Origin: Nocardiopsis alborubida
Lineage (GTDB): Bacteria; Actinomycetota; Actinomycetes; Streptosporangiales; Streptosporangiaceae
Direction: 5' to 3'
DNA length: 64,000 bases
Assembly (NCBI RefSeq): GCF_012396365.1
Contig: NZ_JAAXPG010000026.1
Span: 38,899-102,898 of the forward strand
In this document: positions 7,762-15,063 of the stretch, piece after piece
Layout: the number at the start of each line of letters is the position of its first letter
Numbering within the stretch: the stretch's first letter is position 1
Program-made: the position numbers and the translations under genes
The notes under the pieces: generated by a model
What the model was told of the DNA's origin: nothing
Seen by the model: only the letters and a program-made list of their open reading frames with translations
Databases searched by the model: none

Positions 7762-8277
7762 ATGAATGTAACGCTGGAACACATGAGCATCGACGAGATC
7801 ACCGCGTTCCTTTAGGAGATCGAGGGCGTGCTGGCCCTCAGGCCGCAGCCCGGCGACGGCTCGCCCGAGGTCAGCTGGGGCGACGCGTTCTTCTACTACG
7901 CGCCCGACGGCGCCGTCCCCGCCGCGACCCAGCCCTTCGCGACCGTCGTGACGAAGGACTACCCCGACGACCGGGCGTCGCGCCTGGACCGGCCCGGCGT
8001 CTTCCGCCTGAACGTCGCCGCCGGAAGGGAGGCCTTCGTCAGCTGGACCGGCCGCGAGCCGCGCGAACCGGCCGACCCGGACTCGGACCCGAGCGCGGCG
8101 GACGTCGTGATGGCGCACCCCGTCTACGGCGGCCTGGGCTGGCTCGCCGTGGTGGACCCGGGACCGCGGACCGGGGAGGCGGTCCGGGAGCTGCTCCGCA
8201 CGGCTCACGGCCTCGCACGCTCGCGCCACCGGCGGCGCACCGGGACCGCGTCGGGCCGACGGCCGACGACGGACTGA
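7762..8277 (+). pseudogene. DUF6194 family gene interrupted by an in-frame amber codon
   Basis: Read from ATG 7762 or 7783, the frame gives MSIDEITAFL, then TAG at 7813-7815, then continues in the same frame with EIEGVLALRP and SWGDAFFYYAPDG to TGA at 8277. DUF6194 proteins normally begin M-[ST]-x-[DE]-E-I-xx-F-[LIV] and run on without a break into the GV[LV]xLxPxPGDGSPE segment. The family signatures FATVVTKDYPDD, LDRPGVFRLN and VYGGLGWLAVVDPG are intact. A single substitution such as CAG to TAG explains the break. Restart at GTG 7828 would give a 149-residue product without the first helix. Amber read-through is possible but unsupported. Function of the family is unknown. Confidence 0.75.
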
Positions 8278-8317
8278 CGGTCGACGCCGAGGCGCGCGAA
8301 AGCCCCGTGGCACGACG

Positions 8318-8358
8318 GGGACCGCCGGGGGCCGGCCAGGCCGGCCCCCGGCGGTCCC
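8318..8358. terminator. Bidirectional terminator between DUF6194 and hisG
   Basis: An 18-bp perfect inverted repeat (8318-8335 with 8341-8358) closes a CCAGG loop. It lies between the convergent 3' ends of the DUF6194 gene and hisG, so it can stop transcription from both sides. Confidence 0.8.
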
Positions 8359-8374
8359 TCGCTCGGAACACGGC

Positions 8375-9229
8375 CTACAGGCGGCAGGCGTAGATGTCGG
8401 TGACCAGGATGGCGCGGGCGCCGAGCTGCCACAGGTCGTCCATGATCCGCTGGGCGTCCTTGCTCGGCACCATCGACCGGACCGCGACCCAGCCCTCCCG
8501 GTGCAGCGGGGAGACCGTCGGCCCCTCCATGCCCGGGGTGAGCGCGACCGCCGCCTCCAGGCGCTCGGCGTGCACGTCGTAGTCCATCATCACGTAGTCG
8601 CGGGCGACCAGGACGCCGCGCAGACGGCGTACCAGCGTGTCGAACTTGGGGTTCTCGGGGGCCCCGCTCGGACGGATGACCACCGCCTCGGAGACCAGTA
8701 TCGGCTCGCCGAAGGTCTCCATGCCCGCCTGGCGCAGGGTGGTGCCGGTGGAGACCACGTCGGCGACGACGTCGGCGACGCCGAGCTGGACGGAGCTCTC
8801 GACCGCGCCGTCCAGGTGGATGACGCGGGCGTCGACGCCCTGCTGGTCCAGGTAGGAGCGCAGGAGGCCGTCGAAGGACGTGGCGATCCGCTTGCCGTTG
8901 AGGTCGGACACCCTCATGTCGGCGCCGCCGGGCGCCGCGAAGCGGAAGGTGGAACCGCCGAAGCCCAGCGGTAGGACCTCGTCCACTGCCGCGCCGGAGT
9001 CCAGCAGCATGTCGCGGCCGGTGATGCCGGCCTGGAGGATGCCCTCGCCGACGTAGACGGCGATGTCCTTGGGGCGCAGGAAGAAGAACTCGGTGTCGTT
9101 GTCGGGGTCGATCATGACCAGGTCGCGGCTGCTCTTGCGCTGCCGGTACCCGGCCTCGCGGAGCATCTCCACGGCGGGTTCGGAGAGCTGCCCCTTGTTG
9201 GGCACGGCGATTCTCAACATGTCGGGCAT
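8375..9229 (-). CDS. hisG: HisG, ATP phosphoribosyltransferase (long form)
   Basis: It catalyses the first committed step of histidine synthesis, joining ATP and PRPP. The 284-residue length fits the long, self-regulated form with a C-terminal histidine-sensing ACT-like domain. Visible signatures are the start MLRIAVPNKGQLSEPA, the PRPP-binding segment ADVVADVVSTGTTLRQAG near residue 160, and a C-terminal domain containing TPGMEGPTVSPL. MPDM at 9229 is chosen as start; ATG 9220 is also possible. It follows hisE by 75 bp in the same direction, a standard actinobacterial hisE-hisG pair. Confidence 0.95.
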   Translation of the reverse strand: MPDMLRIAVPNKGQLSEPAVEMLREAGYRQRKSSRDLVMIDPDNDTEFFFLRPKDIAVYVGEGILQAGITGRDMLLDSGAAVDEVLPLGFGGSTFRFAAPGGADMRVSDLNGKRIATSFDGLLRSYLDQQGVDARVIHLDGAVESSVQLGVADVVADVVSTGTTLRQAGMETFGEPILVSEAVVIRPSGAPENPKFDTLVRRLRGVLVARDYVMMDYDVHAERLEAAVALTPGMEGPTVSPLHREGWVAVRSMVPSKDAQRIMDDLWQLGARAILVTDIYACRL

Positions 9230-9304
9230 GTTCACGGCTTTCTCGTGGCTGCGTGTACGGGGACGTGGCGTCGGTGGCCGGATGCGCACGGGCTGCGCGT
9301 CGGC

Positions 9305-9568
9305 CTACAGATGCTTGTAGACGTCCTCCAGACGCAGGCCGCGGGCCAGCATCAGGACCTGGAGGTGGTAGAGGAGCTGCGAGATCTCTTCGGCGGCCTG
9401 GTCGTCCGACTCGTACTCGGCGGCCATCCAGACCTCCGCCGCCTCCTCGACGACCTTCTTTCCGATGGCATGGACGCCGGCGTCGAGCTGGGCGACGGTC
9501 CCGGACCCCTCGGGGCGGGAACGCGCCTTCTCGGACAGCTCGGCGAACAGCTCTTCGAAGGTCTTCAT
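9305..9568 (-). CDS. hisE: HisE, phosphoribosyl-ATP diphosphatase
   Basis: This enzyme hydrolyses phosphoribosyl-ATP to phosphoribosyl-AMP and pyrophosphate, the second step of histidine synthesis. The 87-residue alpha-helical MazG-fold protein carries the metal-binding helix GKKVVEEAAEVWMAAE (residues 36-51) and EEISQLLYHLQVLML near the end. GGAAAGACACC precedes the ATG. It is the first gene of the hisE-hisG transcript. Confidence 0.95.
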   Translation of the reverse strand: MKTFEELFAELSEKARSRPEGSGTVAQLDAGVHAIGKKVVEEAAEVWMAAEYESDDQAAEEISQLLYHLQVLMLARGLRLEDVYKHL

Positions 9569-9749
9569 GGTGTCTTTCCTCGACCGACAGATGCGCTACC
9601 AGCGTAGGCGGTCCGGCGCCCCGATGCCGCACCCTCGCGAGGATGTCTCAGCATGTGGTCGGCGGCGTGCGCCACACCGCGCCGCGCTCCGCCCGCCCCG
9701 CCCCGCTCGGGGCAGCCGCTCCCCCGGCTCCACCAGCCCCTCCCCCGCT

Positions 9750-10583
9750 TCACCACACCTTGCGGGCGGCGGCGCGCACGAGCGGCTTGGGGATGAAGCG
9801 CAGGAGCCCCGTGGCCGCCTTGTACTGGGCGCCGGCGACGACACTGGAGCGCCCGGCCGCCCAGGCGGCGAGGGACTCTCGCACGACCTGCTCCTTGGGG
9901 ACGAACGCGAACGCGGGCAGGCCGCTCTCCTGGACGCCCCTGGTCATGTCGGTGCGCACGAAGCCCGGCAGGACCGCGGTGACGTGCACGCCGTGCTCGG
10001 CGACCTCGGCGGCCACGCTCTCGCTCCACAGGGACACGAACTTCTTCCCGGCCCCGTACACCGAGCCGCCGGGGTTGGCGGTGATCTCGCCCGCGACGGA
10101 GGAGAGATTGACGACGCCGAGCCTGGTCCGGCCCGGAACGGTCCCGCGGCGGGCGATCTGCACCGGCAGGACGGCGCGGGTCAGCTGGAGGACCGCGCGC
10201 ACGTTGAGGTCGAGCATGGCGTCGATCTCCGAGGGCTCCTGCTCGGTGAAGGGGCCGCCGTCGCCACGACCGGCGTTGTTGACGAGCAGGTCCACGGGGG
10301 CCTCGTCGCCGCTGCCGTCGGCCGACAGGCGCTTGGCGACGAGCGAGAGGCCCTCGTCGGTGCCGAGGTCGGCGGGCAGGGGCTGGACGCCGACCCCGTA
10401 GCGTCCGCCGATCTCCTCGGCGAGGGCCTCCAGGAGCTCGCCCCGGCGGGCGACGAGGACGAGGGAGTAGCCGCGCTCGGCGAGCCTGCGGGCGTACTCC
10501 TCCCCGATCCCGGTGGAGGCTCCGGTGACCAGCGCGGTCCGGGGATGGGCGGGGGTCTCGGAGGTGCTGGCCGCTTCGCTCAT
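9750..10583 (-). CDS. Short-chain dehydrogenase/reductase
   Basis: This 277-residue classical SDR binds NAD(P) through TALVTGASTGIG near residues 17-28 and has NNAGRGDGG near residue 100. The catalytic Ser and the YGAGKKF motif (Tyr-x-x-x-Lys) appear as NLSSVAG and SVYGAGKKFVSLWSE near residues 155-180. The C-terminal part (VLPGFVRTDMT) is typical of the DltE/YqjQ-like subgroup. ATG 10583 is preceded directly by GGGAGG, and GTG 10604 is an alternative. The substrate is unknown. Confidence 0.85.
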   Translation of the reverse strand: MSEAASTSETPAHPRTALVTGASTGIGEEYARRLAERGYSLVLVARRGELLEALAEEIGGRYGVGVQPLPADLGTDEGLSLVAKRLSADGSGDEAPVDLLVNNAGRGDGGPFTEQEPSEIDAMLDLNVRAVLQLTRAVLPVQIARRGTVPGRTRLGVVNLSSVAGEITANPGGSVYGAGKKFVSLWSESVAAEVAEHGVHVTAVLPGFVRTDMTRGVQESGLPAFAFVPKEQVVRESLAAWAAGRSSVVAGAQYKAATGLLRFIPKPLVRAAARKVW

Positions 10584-10798
10584 CCTCCCAGGGTAGGCCG
10601 TCACCGGCCGCACGGACAGAGGCCCCGGCGGACGGCGGAGCGGCGCGCGCGCACGGTCGCGGCCCGCCCCGCGCCCCCGTCGGGGCCGAAGTTCCCCTTT
10701 GCGCGGTGGGTATGGACACACACGGTTTCACCTGGGTTTTCCCCGAACGCGGCCGTGCCGACTCCCTTCGGGGAGGGGTGAGGCGTTAGCGTGCGTGT

Positions 10799-11503
10799 AT
10801 GTCCGAGACCCACAGCCCTGCCGGACCCCTCTCCTCCCTGAGGTTGGACGAGCGCCTGCGTGACACCCGACTGTTCTTCAGCCAGGCGCTGCGCACCTTC
10901 CACGCCACCGGTTCCATCCTCCCCAGCAGCGGTGCGCTGGCGCGTGCGATGGCCGAGTACGTCCGACGCCGACCCGAACCCGACCGCCCGCTGCGCATCC
11001 TGGAGGCCGGAGCCGGGACCGGCGCGATCAGCCGCGGGATCGCCGCCGCGATGCAGCCGGGGGACACCCTGGACCTCGTGGAGGCCAACCCCGAGTTCGC
11101 CGCCCATGTGGAGGGACTGCTCGGGACCGACCCGGTCATGTTGCGGGTCGCCGACGACTCCCGCGTGCACGCCAAGCTCGTCAACGACATGGGCACCGAG
11201 CGGTCCTACGACGTGATCGTGTCGGGCCTGCCGTTCGCGAACTTCACCGTCGACGCCGTCCGGGAGATCCTGGACTACTACTTCGAGGTGCTCGAACCGG
11301 GCGGGACCCTGTCCTTCTACGGGTACCTGTACACGAAGGAGGTCAAGGCGGTCATCGCCCGCCGCGAGGACTACCTGCGCCAGGCCCGCACGAGCTGGCT
11401 GGTCCAGGAGTGGATCGACCGCTACGGCGTCGGCTCCGAGAAGGTGTTCGCCAACGTCCCGCCCGCGTGGGTGCACCACCTGCGCAAGCCGGGGAAGGAC
11501 TGA
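10799..11503 (+). CDS. Phospholipid N-methyltransferase-like SAM methyltransferase
   Basis: The 234-residue protein has a SAM-binding motif I, ILEAGAGTGAISRGIA near residue 68, an acidic loop DLVEANPEF, and the catalytic-region motif IVSGLPFANF near residue 142. The motif order and the SGLPF signature match the PmtA/rRNA-dimethylase-like group that methylates phosphatidylethanolamine in some bacteria; substrate here is inferred only from family resemblance. A TAGCGT box (10787-10792) ends 6 bp before the ATG, suggesting a leaderless message. Confidence 0.75.
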   Translation: MSETHSPAGPLSSLRLDERLRDTRLFFSQALRTFHATGSILPSSGALARAMAEYVRRRPEPDRPLRILEAGAGTGAISRGIAAAMQPGDTLDLVEANPEFAAHVEGLLGTDPVMLRVADDSRVHAKLVNDMGTERSYDVIVSGLPFANFTVDAVREILDYYFEVLEPGGTLSFYGYLYTKEVKAVIARREDYLRQARTSWLVQEWIDRYGVGSEKVFANVPPAWVHHLRKPGKD

Positions 11504-11531
11504 GCCTCCCCTCCCCCCCAGCCGACGGTCC

Positions 11532-11557
11532 GGGCCCGCCACACGCGTGGCGGGCCC
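11532..11557 (+). terminator. Hairpin terminator after the methyltransferase gene
   Basis: A perfect 11-bp stem (GGGCCCGCCAC with GTGGCGGGCCC) closes an ACGC loop, 28 bp after the stop of the methyltransferase gene. There is no T-run. Confidence 0.8.
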
Positions 11558-11569
11558 TCGTGCGTTCGC

Positions 11570-11591
11570 CCTGAGGGGCGCGCCCCTCAGG
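11570..11591 (-). terminator. Palindrome overlapping the ddl stop codon
   Basis: A 22-bp perfect palindrome (CCTGAGGGGCG joined to its reverse complement) contains the TGA of the minus-strand ddl gene. It could act as the ddl terminator and as a second barrier to read-through from the plus strand. Confidence 0.55.
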
Positions 11592-12639
11592 CCAGCGCGG
11601 TCCGGATGAGGCTGTCCAGCAGCTCGGGGTAGTCCAGGCCCGCCGCCCGCCAGATCTGGGGGTACTGCGAGTGCGCGGTGAACCCGGGCAGGGTGTTGAC
11701 CTCGTTGACGACGGGTTCGGTGCCCCCGCGCAGGAAGAAGTCCACGCGCAACAGGCCCGAGCAGCCGACCGCCTCGAACACGCCCAGGGCGAGTTCGCTC
11801 AGCTGAGACTGGATCTCGACCGGCAGGTCGGCGGGGATGTCGAAGACCGCGTCGCCCCCGTACTTGGTGTCGTAGTCGAAGAAGCGGTCCGCCTCCGCGA
11901 CCCGGATCTCCAGCGGCGGCCCGGCCTTGAGCGCGCCGTCGGGCAGCTCCAGGACGGCCAGGTCGACCTCGCGGCCGACGACGGTCTCCTCCACCAGCAC
12001 CTTGGTGTCGAACTCCCGCGCGGTCTTGACGGCTGCCTCCAGCTCCGACCAGTCGCCGACCCGCGTCACCCCCAGGCTGGAGCCGCTGCGCGCGGGCTTG
12101 ACGAACACGGGCAGCCCCAGCTCGGCGCGCTCCCGCGGCGAGACCTCGTCGTCCGGTCCGCGCAGCACCACGTCCCGCGCGACCGGCAGGCCCGCCGCGC
12201 GCAGCAGCGTCTTGGTGGTGGCCTTGTCCATCCCCGCGGCGCTGGCGAGCACGCCGTTGCCCACGTACGGGACGCCCAGGAGTTCGAGCATCCCCTGGAT
12301 CGTGCCGTCCTCGCCGTAGGGGCCGTGGATGACGGGGAAGACCACGTCCACCCCGCCCATCGCCACGATCGCGTCTCCCAGGCCGTCGCCCGTGCGCCGC
12401 TTCCCCTCGCCCTCGGGCTCGGCGGTCAGGGCCAGCAGGCGCTCACCGTCCAGCGCGGCGGGGTCGTCGGTGTCGGTGCCCACCACCCACGCCCCGGCGC
12501 GCGTGATCCGCACAGGGACGACCTCGTACCGGTCGCGGTCCAGGTGGGCGAGGACCGACATTGCCGACGCGCACGAGACGTCGTACTCCCCGTTGCGCCC
12601 ACCGAAGACGACGGCGACGCGTGTCCTTGCCTCAGGCAC
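11587..12639 (-). CDS. ddl: D-alanine--D-alanine ligase
   Basis: It makes the D-Ala-D-Ala dipeptide of peptidoglycan precursors from two D-alanines and ATP. The 350-residue ATP-grasp protein has the N-terminal GG(R/K) motif VAVVFGGRNGEYDVS, IHGPYGEDGTIQGMLELLGVPYVG near residue 105, and the C-terminal MNEVNTLPGFT-like segment VNEVNTLPGFT. The omega-loop reads DYDTKYGG, retaining the Lys-Tyr pair of D-Ala-D-Ala ligases rather than the pattern of D-Ala-D-Lac (VanA-type) enzymes. Its start overlaps the alr stop by 8 bp, so the two are one operon. It may be a second copy beside a housekeeping ddl, which the window cannot show. Confidence 0.93.
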   Translation of the reverse strand: MPEARTRVAVVFGGRNGEYDVSCASAMSVLAHLDRDRYEVVPVRITRAGAWVVGTDTDDPAALDGERLLALTAEPEGEGKRRTGDGLGDAIVAMGGVDVVFPVIHGPYGEDGTIQGMLELLGVPYVGNGVLASAAGMDKATTKTLLRAAGLPVARDVVLRGPDDEVSPRERAELGLPVFVKPARSGSSLGVTRVGDWSELEAAVKTAREFDTKVLVEETVVGREVDLAVLELPDGALKAGPPLEIRVAEADRFFDYDTKYGGDAVFDIPADLPVEIQSQLSELALGVFEAVGCSGLLRVDFFLRGGTEPVVNEVNTLPGFTAHSQYPQIWRAAGLDYPELLDSLIRTALA

Positions 12640-13840
12640 TCGATATCTCCTTGCTCTGCTCGCGCGGCAGGGGCCGCGCCAGGTCCTGGTGGAGGCGGGG
12701 CACGCGAGCGCCCACGCCGGTGAGAATCTCGTGGGGGATGGTTCCGGCCCAGTCGGCCCACTCCTCGACGGTGGGCTCGCCCCGGTCGCCGGGGCCGAAC
12801 ACGACCACCTCGTCGCCCTCGCGCACGTCCATGCCGCCGACGTCGACCACGAACTGGTCCATGGCGATGCGTCCGGCCACGGGGCACCGCCGTCCGGCGA
12901 TCCACACGTAGGCCCGGTCCCCCGCCGCCCGGGGGACGCCGTCGGCGTAGCCGAGCGGGACGAGGGCGAGCAGGCTCTCGCGCGAGGTGGTGTAGGTGTG
13001 GTGGTAGCTGACGCCCGTCCCCGCGGGGACCCGGCGGACCATGGCCACCCGGGCGCGCAGGGTCATGGCCAGGCGCAGGCCGAAGCGCCTGCCCTCGACG
13101 GGCTCCACCCCGTAGAGGCCCACACCCGCCCGGACCAGGTCGAAGTGCGTGGCGGGCTCGTTGAGGATCGCGGCCGTGTTGGCCAGGTGCCGCAGCGACG
13201 GGTCGAGTCCGGCCGCGCGCGCCTGGGAGACCGCCCTCTCGAAGGCGGTGACCTGCTGGGCGGTGGTCGCCGCGCCGGGCAGGTCGGCGGAGGCCAGGTG
13301 CGACCAGACGCCGCGCACCCGGACCAGACCGTCCAGTTCCAGCACGCGGGCCAGTCCGACCAGGCCGGGCCAGGCGTCCGGCGGCGCACCGTTGCGGCTG
13401 AGCCCGGTGTCGGCCTTGAGGTGGACGTGCGCGACACGGCCCGTGCGCACGGCTGCGTCGGCCACGGCGCGCAGGTGGCTGACCGAGGGGACGGACAGGT
13501 CCACGTCGGCGGCAACGGCGGAGTCGAAGTCCTGGTCCGCGCGGTGCAGCCAGCACAGCACGGGGGCGCGCAAACCGGCGCGGCGCAGGGCGAGCGCCTC
13601 CTCCAGGGAGGTCACACCCAGCCAGGTCGCTCCGGACTCCAGGGACGCGCGGGCGACCTCCACGGCCCCGTGGCCGAAGCCGTTCGCCTTGACGACGGCA
13701 AGAATTTCGGAATTGGTCCGCTTTGCCATGAACCGTACATTGTGGGCGATCGCGCTTATATCGATGAGGGCCTCACCCAGAGGTGAGGCCGGGTGTCCGG
13801 GGAGGTGGAGCGAGTGCTCCCCGGGGTCGGTCGACGGCAT
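12632..13840 (-). CDS. alr: Alanine racemase (PLP-dependent)
   Basis: It interconverts L- and D-alanine to supply the downstream ligase. The 402-residue product has the PLP lysine motif VVKANGFGHGA (Lys51), VHLKADTGLSRNG, HLANTAAIL, and the second catalytic Tyr in VSYHHTY (residue 279), followed by LGYADGVPR. The usual Tyr of the KANAYGHG signature is Phe55 here. The ATG at 13840 has TACTTT about 7 bp upstream, suggesting a leaderless start. It is divergent from the atypical response regulator by 101 bp and overlaps ddl. Confidence 0.92.
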   Translation of the reverse strand: MPSTDPGEHSLHLPGHPASPLGEALIDISAIAHNVRFMAKRTNSEILAVVKANGFGHGAVEVARASLESGATWLGVTSLEEALALRRAGLRAPVLCWLHRADQDFDSAVAADVDLSVPSVSHLRAVADAAVRTGRVAHVHLKADTGLSRNGAPPDAWPGLVGLARVLELDGLVRVRGVWSHLASADLPGAATTAQQVTAFERAVSQARAAGLDPSLRHLANTAAILNEPATHFDLVRAGVGLYGVEPVEGRRFGLRLAMTLRARVAMVRRVPAGTGVSYHHTYTTSRESLLALVPLGYADGVPRAAGDRAYVWIAGRRCPVAGRIAMDQFVVDVGGMDVREGDEVVVFGPGDRGEPTVEEWADWAGTIPHEILTGVGARVPRLHQDLARPLPREQSKEISSA

Positions 13841-13941
13841 GACCAAAAAGTAGACACGACGCGCTGTGAACAGAGTGTGAGCGCCCCCCTCGTCACGTCC
13901 CACGGAACGCCCGCCGAGCGCGGAGGGAGAAGGAAGAGCGT

Positions 13942-14598
13942 ATGAGGGTCTTGGTCGTGGACCACGGAGAGGACCCCGCACAGCCGACCGCCTCGTGGTT
14001 GCGGGCGGCCGGTTTCGCCGTGGACACCGCCCCGGACGGGGAGACGGCGCTGTACAAGCTCGCCGTCAACGAGTACGGGGTCATGCTTCTCGAACGGGCG
14101 CTGCCGGGGCTGAGCGGGAACGAGGTGTGCCGCGCGGCCACCGCCCTGCACGGTCAGGTGCGGGTTCTCATGGTGAGTTCCCCCACCAGCCCGAAGGAGC
14201 GGCTCGCCGGTTTCGAGCTGGGCGCCGACGACTACCTCACCAGGCCCCTCGACCGCGAGGAGATGATCGCCCGGGTCCGCGCCCTGGCCCGGCGACCCGG
14301 CCGGGCCGACCCGCCGGTCCTGGAGCGGTCGGGCCTGCGGCTCAACTCCACCCGCTACGAGGCCTCCCGCAACGGCAGGCCCCTGCACCTGTCGCCCAAG
14401 CAGTTCGGGGTGCTGGAGGAGCTGCTGCGCGCCGACGGCGCCCCGGTGTCGGCGGAGGCGCTGCTGGAGAGGGTGTGGGACGAGAACATCGACCCGTTCA
14501 CCACGATCGTGCGCGTCACCATCCGCTCCCTGCGGCGCAAGCTGGGCGCCCCGAACCCCATCCAGACCGTGCCCCGCGTGGGTTACCGGCTGATGTGA
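13942..14598 (+). CDS. Atypical OmpR/VanR-type response regulator, Glu at phosphorylation site
   Basis: This 218-residue protein has an N-terminal receiver domain (1-115) and an OmpR winged helix (125-218, ending VRVTIRSLRRKLGAP and VPRVGYRLM). Key receiver residues are altered. The acidic pair reads VDHGED (Asp7 only), the phospho-acceptor is Glu51 in LLERALPG, the Thr is Ser79, and the conserved Lys is Arg101 in YLTRPL. Such receivers are usually not controlled by normal phosphorylation; Asp-to-Glu can mimic the active state. No histidine kinase is adjacent. GGAGGGAGAAGG precedes the ATG. It is divergent from alr-ddl and is the obvious candidate regulator for them. Confidence 0.9.
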   Translation: MRVLVVDHGEDPAQPTASWLRAAGFAVDTAPDGETALYKLAVNEYGVMLLERALPGLSGNEVCRAATALHGQVRVLMVSSPTSPKERLAGFELGADDYLTRPLDREEMIARVRALARRPGRADPPVLERSGLRLNSTRYEASRNGRPLHLSPKQFGVLEELLRADGAPVSAEALLERVWDENIDPFTTIVRVTIRSLRRKLGAPNPIQTVPRVGYRLM

Positions 14599-15063
14599 CC
14601 CGGATCCCGGGCGGTGACCTGAGCCCGTCGCCGCGCACCGACGTGTCCCATCGCACGTCCCGCGCCGCCGGAGCACACGCGATTCCCCTCCTCCGCCCGG
14701 ATCCTTCGCGACGGTGGGTGATCACGGGCTCGCCCGGATCGGGATAAGCGGCCTTTGCCCTCTTTTGCGACCCATTCGTGACCTGCATCACCGGAAACTG
14801 AGGTCGCAGGTACGGGTGAGACGCGGGTAGTCTCGCGTTGACTTCTTGCGGACCGGATCTTTGCGTTCGGCACCACCTCTCGCCCGCACACACGTGAAGA
14901 GCTCCTGAGGATCCCTCTGACGTCCCCGGAAGTCCCATCCCACGCCACAAGCCCTGGGCTCACCTTTGTGCACACCCATATCAGAGTGAACCAGCAGCAT
15001 GCGTGCGGAGTCCTACAGATCATCCGATTCCCCAGGTCAACGCGGACCAACGGAGGAGGCAGC
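14599..15063 (+). promoter_or_regulatory. 465-bp gap upstream of the GH15 gene
   Basis: No coding frame is convincing here. TTGACT at 14838-14843 could be a -35 element, and a short inverted repeat GAGAC/GTCTC (14818-14834) lies just before it. No clear -10 pairs with it. GGAGGAGGC at about 15051-15059 is the ribosome site for the GTG at 15064. The length suggests a long leader or several regulatory sites. Confidence 0.4.

Noticed and set aside
7813..7815. Amber codon read as pyrrolysine or another recoded residue
   Set aside because: No supporting tRNA or synthetase is visible, and the codon lies in a non-catalytic N-terminal helix; a simple nonsense change is more likely.
11587..12639. VanA-type D-Ala-D-Lac ligase as part of a vancomycin-resistance cluster
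   Set aside because: The omega-loop keeps the Lys-Tyr pair (DYDTKYGG) of D-Ala-D-Ala ligases, and no vanH or vanX homologue is adjacent.
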